Assembly (NCBI GenBank): GCA_934725285.1
Contig: CAKVBK010000075.1
Coordinates: forward strand, 1-8,864
Origin: an uncultured Bacteroidales bacterium
Lineage (GTDB): Bacteria; Bacteroidota; Bacteroidia; Bacteroidales; UBA932
Length of the DNA stretch: 8,864 bases
Direction: 5' to 3'
Of this stretch, positions 1 to 6,127 are shown piece after piece (position 1 is the stretch's first letter; every line of letters starts with the position of its first letter). The notes under the pieces are model-generated. The model was not told where the DNA came from, did no database searches, and saw only the letters and a list, made by a program, of their open reading frames with translations. A program made the translations under genes and the position numbers.

Positions 1-8
1 GTTATACA

Positions 9-116
9 GTCGCTTCGACAGGCTCAGCGACCGTTGTTGCTGTGAAACTATCGCGCTTCGGCAAGCTCAGCGACCGCAAGTTGCTGTAACATTATCGCTT
101 CGACAGGCTCAGCGAC
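9..116. repeat. Three tandem 42-43 bp repeat units with a REP-like hairpin core
   Basis: Three copies of a core reading CGCTTCGACAGGCTCAGCGA begin at 11, 54 and 96, so the period is 43 then 42 bp. The middle copy differs at two core bases (CGGCAAG for CGACAGG). The stretches between cores are also related: both contain TTGCTGT followed by an A/T-rich end before the next core, so the array is a tandem duplication and not isolated cores. Each core has short inverted arms: GTCGCT 9-14 with AGCGAC 26-31, and TCGCT 95-99 with AGCGA 111-115. The middle copy can also form GCTT 55-58 with AAGC 63-66 around a CGGC loop. The third copy diverges after 116. The array may continue past the left edge. By general appearance it is a REP-like intergenic element. 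Whether it is mobile, a transcript-end structure or neutral cannot be told from here. Confidence 0.85.
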
Positions 117-131
117 TCGGCGATCGGGCTG

Positions 132-162
132 CAAATTTACATCATTATTCCGATTCGTCAAA
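132..162 (-). promoter_or_regulatory. Predicted leftward Bacteroidota-type promoter inside the antiporter 3' end
   Basis: On the minus strand TTTG (159-162) is followed after exactly 19 bp by TAAATTTG (132-139), a full match to the Bacteroidota TTTG / TAnnTTTG pattern. The -33 element lies in the last codons of the antiporter gene and the -7 box lies just past its stop. Transcription would begin at about 124-128 and run left through the tandem repeats. The target gene or RNA is outside the window. The prediction rests on motif match and spacing only. The same 19 bp spacing occurs at the gyrB promoter in this window, which strengthens it. Confidence 0.55.
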
Positions 163-1635
163 TTGGTTGCCCATAATCATGAGCAGCTTGTCCCCGACTT
201 TCAGCTTGACGGAACCGTCAGGGACTATCAACTCACCGTCCCTCTTTATCATCACGACACGTGTACCCTCCGGAAGGACAACTTCTTTAAGGGTGTCTCC
301 CGCCGCCAGATCAGTTTCTGTAAGCCGATGGTCCATAAGCTTTCCGGCCTCCTCTGGAATCTCGATCCCGAAAGTCTCCGGCGCCTTCTCCTGAGGCAGA
401 GCCAGGTTCAGCTTGCGGGCGACCGCCGGTATGCTCATGCCCTGGATCAGCATGGATACCATTGTTATGAAAAAGACAATGTTGAATATCTGGTCGGATC
501 CGGGAATGTCAGCCACGACAGTGAATATCGCGAAGATGATCGGGGTCGCGCCTTTCAGACCTACCCATGAGATGAACACCCTTGCCTTGAACGAAAGCCT
601 TCTGAAAGGCAGCAAGGAGATGAACACGGCAAGCGGACGGCCGACAAAGGTCAGGAACACTCCGATGAGAAGGGCGACCGGCGCCACGGAAAGCATTTCC
701 TTCGGGTTGACGAGCAGCCCGAGCGTGAGGAACATTCCCATCTGCATCAGCCATGTGACCGTGTCGCTGAATCGGAAAACCTCTCTTTTGTGGGCCATCG
801 GCTTGTTGCCGATGATCACACCGGCGAGGTAAATGGCAAGGAATCCGTTGCCGTTCACGAGTCCTGTGATCGAGTAGATGAAGAAGCCTATGCTCAGCAC
901 GAGGATGGCGTAGAGGGAAGCTCCGTTCAGTTTCAGTTTTCCGAGGGCCCATGAGAACGCGCGGCCGAGGCCGACACCCATGATCGCTCCGATTCCAAGC
1001 TGCATGGTGAATGTCAGCAAAGCGTTGCCGACCATTCTGGTGTAGTCGATGTTGATCCCGGAGGCCGGCTCGAAAAGCTGTTGGGCGCACTGGATGAGCA
1101 CGATGGTGATGACGTAGGCCATCGGGTCGTTGGATCCGGATTCCAGCTCAAGGACAGGCTGAAGGTTCTCCTTCAGCTTCATCTTGGCGTTCCTCAGGAT
1201 GTTGAACACTGACGCTGAGTCTGTTGACGACATCACAGCCGCGAGCAGGAAGCACATCACGATCGACATTCCCTCGGAAAGATGTCCGACCCTTGTCAGT
1301 AAATAGATGAATCCACCTGTGAACAAGGCTGTCAGGAAGACCCCGACAGTGGACAGCACGATTCCTTCTTTCAGCACGGGCTTGATCGTGTCAAACTTTG
1401 TCTCAAGACCGCCGCAGTATAGAATGATACAGAGCGCGATGGTGCCGATGAACTGCGCGATGTGGAAATTGTCGAACGCAAGGCCAAGGCCATCGACTCC
1501 GAACGCCATTCCGACGATGATGAACAGGAGCAGGACCGGGATCCCGAACTTGAATCCGGCCCGGCTGATGAGTATCGCCGTGAATATCAGGATGGATCCG
1601 ATGAGGAGTATGTTCTCAGGGGAAAACTGTATCAT
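145..1635 (-). CDS. NhaP2/CvrA-type potassium (cation)/proton antiporter with C-terminal RCK_C domain
   Basis: This is a 496-residue inner-membrane CPA1-family antiporter, expected to exchange K+ or Na+ for H+ and so help control cytoplasmic cation level and pH. About a dozen hydrophobic segments fill residues 8-405. The family signature is clear: SSTDSASVF at 136-144 and ESGSNDPMA at 165-173, where Asp170 is the expected ion/proton-binding acid, plus a late VGLKGATPI motif at 358-366. Residues about 421-490 form a hydrophilic TrkA-C (RCK_C) domain, a likely ligand-sensing regulatory module. The protein stops after this domain; E. coli NhaP2 is longer (about 578 residues) with extra C-terminal sequence. 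The start codon overlaps the nth stop in an ATGA, so translation is probably coupled. It is the last gene of the leftward operon. No clear intrinsic terminator follows, only tandem hairpin repeats. Exact ion preference cannot be read from sequence. Confidence 0.92.
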   Translation of the reverse strand: MIQFSPENILLIGSILIFTAILISRAGFKFGIPVLLLFIIVGMAFGVDGLGLAFDNFHIAQFIGTIALCIILYCGGLETKFDTIKPVLKEGIVLSTVGVFLTALFTGGFIYLLTRVGHLSEGMSIVMCFLLAAVMSSTDSASVFNILRNAKMKLKENLQPVLELESGSNDPMAYVITIVLIQCAQQLFEPASGINIDYTRMVGNALLTFTMQLGIGAIMGVGLGRAFSWALGKLKLNGASLYAILVLSIGFFIYSITGLVNGNGFLAIYLAGVIIGNKPMAHKREVFRFSDTVTWLMQMGMFLTLGLLVNPKEMLSVAPVALLIGVFLTFVGRPLAVFISLLPFRRLSFKARVFISWVGLKGATPIIFAIFTVVADIPGSDQIFNIVFFITMVSMLIQGMSIPAVARKLNLALPQEKAPETFGIEIPEEAGKLMDHRLTETDLAAGDTLKEVVLPEGTRVVMIKRDGELIVPDGSVKLKVGDKLLMIMGNQFDESE

Positions 1636-2279
1636 AATATCATTATGTGTTTCTGTTCGTAATCACGGCACCAGTCCCTCAGCGGGCATTCTTCGCATTT
1701 CGGGTTTCTGGCCGTGCATGTGTATCGTCCGTGGAGAATGAGCCAGTGGTGTGCCCTTGCCCTCAGTTCTGCCGGAATGTATGACTCAAGCTCCTTCTCG
1801 ACCGCCTCCACGGTCTTCCCGTCAGACAATCCCATCCTGTGGGACACACGGAAAACGTGCGTGTCAACAGCGATCACCGGCTTGTCATAGATCACGGAGG
1901 CGAGAACGTTGGCCGTCTTGCGTCCGACCCCGGGAAGAGTCATCAGCCGGTCTATGTCCGACGGAACTTCACCGGCATATTCCCGCAACAATTTTTGAGC
2001 CATCCCGATGAGGTGGGCGGCCTTGCTGTTGGGGTAGGAAATGCTTCTGATCACCGCCAGCACTTCCGCGGACGATGCGGAGGCCAGATCCTCCGGCCTC
2101 GGAAACTTTCTGAACAGTTCCGGAGCGACCATATTCACCCTTTTGTCAGTGCATTGTGCACTCAGAATCACCGCCACAAGCAATTGGAAAGGGGAATCGT
2201 AGTGCAGTTCTGTCCGTACTTCGGGCTGGTTTGCCTGAAACCATGAGAGTATGTGATGATACCTGTCTTTTTTCAGCAT
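1632..2279 (-). CDS. nth: Endonuclease III (DNA glycosylase/AP lyase)
   Basis: This 215-residue protein is close to the length of E. coli Nth (211). It is a bifunctional base-excision repair enzyme that removes oxidised pyrimidines and cleaves the abasic site by a beta-lyase step. The helix-hairpin-helix LPGVGRKTA is at residues 115-123, with catalytic Lys121. The catalytic Asp139 is in VIAVDTHVFR (135-144). The [4Fe-4S] cluster ligands are Cys188, Cys195, Cys198 and Cys204 in the canonical C-x6-C-x2-C-x5-C spacing. The N-terminal region contains LSAQCTD (39-45), also typical. All catalytic and cluster residues are present, so the enzyme should be active. The gene starts 6 bp after the ftsE stop, with no obvious Shine-Dalgarno, and its TGA overlaps the antiporter ATG. 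Transcription probably depends on the promoter upstream of ftsE. Confidence 0.97.
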   Translation of the reverse strand: MLKKDRYHHILSWFQANQPEVRTELHYDSPFQLLVAVILSAQCTDKRVNMVAPELFRKFPRPEDLASASSAEVLAVIRSISYPNSKAAHLIGMAQKLLREYAGEVPSDIDRLMTLPGVGRKTANVLASVIYDKPVIAVDTHVFRVSHRMGLSDGKTVEAVEKELESYIPAELRARAHHWLILHGRYTCTARNPKCEECPLRDWCRDYEQKHIMIL

Positions 2280-2285
2280 AAGAGT

Positions 2286-3020
2286 CTATATGGTCAAGGC
2301 GAGATCTATCACTTCATCGTTAAGGTTCTCCTTGCACTTCTCATCCTTGCAGACGAAGACCCGGCCGGGATATTTCTCGAAGATGGTCCTGTTGTGTGTC
2401 ACCATCACGATGGCGGTGCCGTCCTCCTTGTTTATTCCGGTCAGCAGGCGCAGGATTCCGTCGGCGGTCTCGTTGTCCAGGTTGCCGGTCGGCTCGTCGG
2501 CGATGATGAGCCTCGGTCTGTTCAGAAGGGAACGGGCGATGGCGATGCGCTGCTGCTCTCCTCCGGAAAGCTGGTGAGGCATCTTGTGCGCCTTGTTCTC
2601 CATCCCCACATCGGCGAGCACTTCGAGAATCCTCTTATCGATCTCGTTTCGGTCCTTCCAGCCAGTGGCCTTGAGGACAAACTCCAGATTGCTCTCGACG
2701 GACCTGTCCATCAGCAGCTGGAAATCCTGAAACACGACACCGATCCTGCGTCTGAGATAAGGAATATCCTTGTCCCTCAGTCCGTTTAGCTTGAAACCGC
2801 AGACCTCACCGGAACCCTTTTCAAGAGGGTTCTCGCCGATCATCGTGCGGATGATTGAGGTCTTGCCGGTTCCGACCTTGCCGACGATGTAGATGAAGTC
2901 TCCCGGAAATATGTCCATATCAAGCCCGTAGATCACGGTGCTTTCCCCGTTCACGATGTCCGCGTCCTTGAATGAGACCAGCGGCTCGCTTTTTGATGCT
3001 GATAGCGCGTTCACTTCCAT
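2286..3020 (-). CDS. ftsE: FtsE-like ABC transporter ATP-binding protein
   Basis: This is a 244-residue ABC ATPase with every nucleotide-binding motif: Walker A GKVGTGKTS (47-55), Q-loop Gln98 in VVFQDFQLL, signature LSGGEQQR (151-158), Walker B LIIADEP (171-177), D-loop GNLD (179-182) and H-loop His209. The VVFQDFQLL and ADEPTGNLD wording is characteristic of the FtsE/LolD/MacB branch and fits FtsE best. FtsE acts with the membrane protein FtsX at the division site to control peptidoglycan hydrolases. No ftsX lies on either side, so the partner must be encoded elsewhere, or the assignment within the branch is slightly off. About 13 weakly conserved residues precede the ATPase fold, and the C-terminus ends in a charged tail with two Cys (224 and 229). 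It is the first gene of the leftward operon. Its only predicted -7 box lies 7 nt before the ATG, implying little or no leader. Confidence 0.85.
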   Translation of the reverse strand: MEVNALSASKSEPLVSFKDADIVNGESTVIYGLDMDIFPGDFIYIVGKVGTGKTSIIRTMIGENPLEKGSGEVCGFKLNGLRDKDIPYLRRRIGVVFQDFQLLMDRSVESNLEFVLKATGWKDRNEIDKRILEVLADVGMENKAHKMPHQLSGGEQQRIAIARSLLNRPRLIIADEPTGNLDNETADGILRLLTGINKEDGTAIVMVTHNRTIFEKYPGRVFVCKDEKCKENLNDEVIDLALTI

Positions 3021-3027
3021 AGTAACG

Positions 3028-3035
3028 CAAATATA
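3028..3035 (-). promoter_or_regulatory. Predicted -7 box for the ftsE-nth-antiporter operon
   Basis: The minus strand reads TATATTTG, a full TAnnTTTG match, with its last base 7 nt before the A of the ftsE ATG at 3020. No TTTG is found at the preferred distance upstream. The nearest similar word is a TTTC about 23 bp away, so the -33 element is weak. If the box is used, the transcript starts within about 0-4 nt of the ATG. It is the only such box seen on the minus strand of this divergent region. Confidence 0.45.
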
Positions 3036-3091
3036 CTTTATTTTTCGGGTATATTTAGGAAATATGTGTGTTATTTTTCATTTTCCTTAAG

Positions 3092-3099
3092 TAAATTTG
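3092..3099 (+). promoter_or_regulatory. Predicted -7 box for the TPR/barrel operon
   Basis: TAAATTTG is a full match to the Bacteroidota -7 pattern TAnnTTTG, set in AT-rich DNA. The word at the expected -33 position (3069-3072) is TGTT, a poor match to TTTG. The predicted transcription start is about 3103-3107. This excludes the upstream GTG at 3066 as a start codon and leaves the ATGs at 3117, 3123 and 3138. With the leftward box at 3028-3035 it forms a back-to-back divergent pair. Confidence 0.5.
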
Positions 3100-3116
3100 T
3101 AGAATATTTTTCGCTG

Positions 3117-6100
3117 ATGAAAATGATTGGAAACTATATGAAAAGCAAACTTGCGGCGGCGCTTCTTGCGGCGCTGTCACTTGGTGCGGGGACGGCTGTG
3201 TCGGCGCAGGAGGCCGGACAGGATCAGTACCGTCTCGCCACCGAACTCTACGGACACGGGATGTTCGAGAGAGCGGGAAGCATATTCGGAGAAATCTATG
3301 CGGAGACAGGGGATGTGACCGCCGGCGGCTATGAGGCTCTTTGCTCCGTGAGGCTTCAGGAGGTCGGGAACGAGACCTTGGCTGATGAATATATCACCGC
3401 GCACCCGTATTCCATCCTCGTGCCGCAGATCCATTTCTACAAGGCTCTGAATCTGTTTGACAGACAGGAATATAAGGCTGCCGCCGCCGAGTTCGGCAAA
3501 GTGCCGGAGAAAAGGCTGCCGTCCGACCTTGTCGCTGAATATGCCTTCAAGCAGGCATATTCATACTTTGAGATCGGGGATCTGGCTAAGGCCAAGTCTT
3601 TGTTCGAGAAGTCTGAGAAGAGGGTTCAGACGGACTACACCGCTCCGTCGAGATATTCATTGGGCTACATCAACTATTCCGAGAAGAATTTCGACGAGGC
3701 GTTCGATTGGTTCGAGAGGGCGGCGAGGGATCCTCGTTTCACCGAGATGTCCAATTCCTACATGGTGGAATGCCGTTTCATGCGGAAGGACTATTCCTAC
3801 GTGCTGAAGAATGGTGTCAAGGTTTATGAAAACGCCCCGAAGGAACGCCAGCGGCACCTTGCGAGGATCATCTCCGAATCGTATCTGGCCAAAGGCAACA
3901 CCGCCAAGGCCAAGGAATATTACGATGTGGCCCGGAGCGGGGAGAACGACATGGACCGCAACGACTATTTCTACGCCGGATCGCTTCTTTACGCCACAGG
4001 TGACTACAAGGGGGCCATCGAGAACTACTCCCTGATGAGGAACAGGACCGACTCCATCGGACAGATAGCGAACTACAATCTGGCCTACAGCTACATCAAG
4101 ACGGGCAACAAGGTCGCCGCCCTTGACGCTTTCAAGGACGCGTCAGTACGGTCGTTCAACCCTGACATCCAGGAGGACGCGCATTTCAACTATGCCAAGC
4201 TGTCGTTTGACCTGAACCACAATCCTTCGGTGTTCAATGAATATCTTTCCAAATATTCCGACAAGAAGAAAGGGGAGAGGATCTACAGTTACATGGCGTT
4301 GGCATCGCTCTACAGCCACGATTACGCCGGAGCCGTGGAGGCATATTCCAACATCGACATACTGGATAATGATCAGAAGGCCAACTATATGAAAGCCAAC
4401 TATCTGCGTGCCGAACAGCTCGTGGAGACTGGTTCATGGAGTGATGCGGTCCCTTTCTTGAGGGCTTCGTCGTTTTATTCTGACAGGAGGTCTCCGTTCT
4501 CGCAGCTTTCAAGGTATTGGCTCGGCGAGTCCTACTACCGCAGCGACCAGTTCGACAAGGCGCTGGAGACATTCAAGGACTTGTACAACAACTCGGCCCT
4601 TGAAGGAAAGACGGAGGGCCGGCTAATCCCTTATGATCTGGCTTACTGCTACTTCCGTCTCGGCGACTATGCCGGCGCCGCCAAGTGGTTTGATGAATAT
4701 CTCCAAGGCCGCGATCTGACGGAGGGTGAGGATGCCGCCGTCCGCCGCGCCGACTGCGATTTCATCCGCAAGGACTACAAGGCCGCGGTCACTGAATATG
4801 AGGACGCTCTGAAACGTTTCCCGTACAAGGACAACCTTTACCCGAACTACCGTGCCGGAATCGCCTACGGGCTTCTCGGGGATATGGACAGCAAGATCGG
4901 AGCGTTGTCAAAGGCGCTGAACGCCAAACCGTCTGTGGAATATTACCCGGAGGCCATGTTCGAGCTTGGCAGGGCATACGTCGCCACCGGCAGGAACGAT
5001 GACGCTGTGTCGGCTTTCACGAAGCTCCGTTCCTCCACAAGTGACAAGACCATCGTGGCCAGATCCCTGATCGAGCTTGGTATGATATCCAGGAATATGT
5101 CCGAGTACGATCGCTCCCTTGGCTACTATAAGCAGGTTATCGCGGAAATGCCAGGCACCGAATATGCCCATGACGCTCTTCAGGCCATCGAATCGATCTA
5201 CCAGTCTCAAGGCCGCGCGGATGAGTATATAGATTTCGCCGACAAGGCCGGAGTGATCAAGGACAAGTCGGACAGTGAAAAGGAGACAATGTACTTCAAC
5301 GCCGCGGAGCAGGTTTTCCTCACGGAGAACTATGGTAAGGCTTTGGCCTCGTTCCAGACTTACCTTGAGCGTTATCCGTCGGGGCAGAAAGTTCCTGAGG
5401 CTGAATTCTACATAGCGGAATGCTACAGGAACACGGGCAAGAAGGAACAGGCTTGTGACTGGTATCGGAAATCGATAGAGAAAGGAGAGGGCTCGGCATT
5501 CGCCGAGACGGCCATTCTGAATTTCTCAAGGCTGTCCTACGACCTGCAACGCTACAAGGATGCGTTCGGTGGCTATTCGTCCCTGCTTGAGGACGCAAAG
5601 ATCGAGAACAACAAGCATACGGCTCGGGTCGGCATGATGCGCTCTGCCTACAAGGCCGGTGACTGGGCTTCGGCCAAGTCATGCGCCGACAAGGTCAAGG
5701 CCGACGGGATGAGTACGGAGGCGGAGATCCGTGAGGCGGATTACTTCAAGGCCAAGTCATTGCTTTCGATGAACGAGCGAGATGCCGCGTTTGAGATATT
5801 CGCAAGCCTCAGTTCGGTGCCATCCACCGCCGAAGGTGCCGAAGCAGCTTATATGATCATTCAGGATGCCTGCGACCAGGGCAAGTATGACACTGTCGAG
5901 AAGAAGGTCTACGCCTTCGCCGGGAAGGCCGGTGACCAGAGCTACTGGCTTGCGAAAGCGTTCATCACCCTAGGCGACTCGTTCGCCGAGCAGGATAATC
6001 TCACTCAGGCCAAGGCAACGTTCGAGAGCGTCCTGAACGGTTACAAGCCTGCCGAAGGCATGTCCGACGATGTGCTTGACAATGTCAGGATGCGTCTTGA

Positions 6101-6125
6101 GAAACTTGAAACCATGATGCAGTGA
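3117..6125 (+). CDS. Large secreted tetratricopeptide-repeat protein
   Basis: From the ATG at 3117 the product is 1002 residues. An ATG at 3138 (995 residues) is equally plausible because it leaves a longer leader and opens directly with a classic signal peptide (MKSKLAAALLAAL). Cleavage is expected after VSA, before Gln31. No lipobox Cys is present, so a soluble or barrel-associated periplasmic protein is predicted. The rest is an almost unbroken chain of about 24-25 TPR-like helix pairs of 30-40 residues. Clear examples are SRYSLGYINYSEKNFDEAF, DYFYAGSLLYATGDYKGAI, SRYWLGESYYRSDQFDKAL and AEFYIAECYRNTGKKEQA. Several units resemble the YbgF/BamD-type repeats of envelope proteins. No catalytic domain is visible. 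TPR solenoids bind other proteins, so a scaffold or adaptor role is inferred. The barrel gene begins 2 bp after its stop, and the barrel is the obvious candidate partner. The specific function is unknown. Confidence 0.9.
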   Translation: MKMIGNYMKSKLAAALLAALSLGAGTAVSAQEAGQDQYRLATELYGHGMFERAGSIFGEIYAETGDVTAGGYEALCSVRLQEVGNETLADEYITAHPYSILVPQIHFYKALNLFDRQEYKAAAAEFGKVPEKRLPSDLVAEYAFKQAYSYFEIGDLAKAKSLFEKSEKRVQTDYTAPSRYSLGYINYSEKNFDEAFDWFERAARDPRFTEMSNSYMVECRFMRKDYSYVLKNGVKVYENAPKERQRHLARIISESYLAKGNTAKAKEYYDVARSGENDMDRNDYFYAGSLLYATGDYKGAIENYSLMRNRTDSIGQIANYNLAYSYIKTGNKVAALDAFKDASVRSFNPDIQEDAHFNYAKLSFDLNHNPSVFNEYLSKYSDKKKGERIYSYMALASLYSHDYAGAVEAYSNIDILDNDQKANYMKANYLRAEQLVETGSWSDAVPFLRASSFYSDRRSPFSQLSRYWLGESYYRSDQFDKALETFKDLYNNSALEGKTEGRLIPYDLAYCYFRLGDYAGAAKWFDEYLQGRDLTEGEDAAVRRADCDFIRKDYKAAVTEYEDALKRFPYKDNLYPNYRAGIAYGLLGDMDSKIGALSKALNAKPSVEYYPEAMFELGRAYVATGRNDDAVSAFTKLRSSTSDKTIVARSLIELGMISRNMSEYDRSLGYYKQVIAEMPGTEYAHDALQAIESIYQSQGRADEYIDFADKAGVIKDKSDSEKETMYFNAAEQVFLTENYGKALASFQTYLERYPSGQKVPEAEFYIAECYRNTGKKEQACDWYRKSIEKGEGSAFAETAILNFSRLSYDLQRYKDAFGGYSSLLEDAKIENNKHTARVGMMRSAYKAGDWASAKSCADKVKADGMSTEAEIREADYFKAKSLLSMNERDAAFEIFASLSSVPSTAEGAEAAYMIIQDACDQGKYDTVEKKVYAFAGKAGDQSYWLAKAFITLGDSFAEQDNLTQAKATFESVLNGYKPAEGMSDDVLDNVRMRLEKLETMMQ

Positions 6126-6127
6126 TA

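Noticed and set aside
9..116. CRISPR array
   Set aside because: The regular period is suggestive, but the segments between cores are only about 20 bp and resemble each other, whereas CRISPR spacers are unique; no cas gene is present.
413..832. Plus-strand ORFs opposite the antiporter, including this one
   Set aside because: They are antisense to well-conserved membrane-protein codons, with no family resemblance.
2253..2789. 178-codon plus-strand ORF opposite ftsE
   Set aside because: It is antisense to a clear ABC ATPase with all motifs intact, and the translation shows no recognisable domain.
3066..3116. GTG-initiated extension of the TPR protein upstream of 3117
   Set aside because: It would place the signal peptide behind 17 extra residues, and the predicted -7 box (3092-3099) lies inside it, so the mRNA should start downstream.
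6122..6127. GTG start for the barrel gene at 6122
   Set aside because: ATGs at 6128 and 6134 give a normal signal peptide; the GTG adds only two residues and overlaps the TPR stop.
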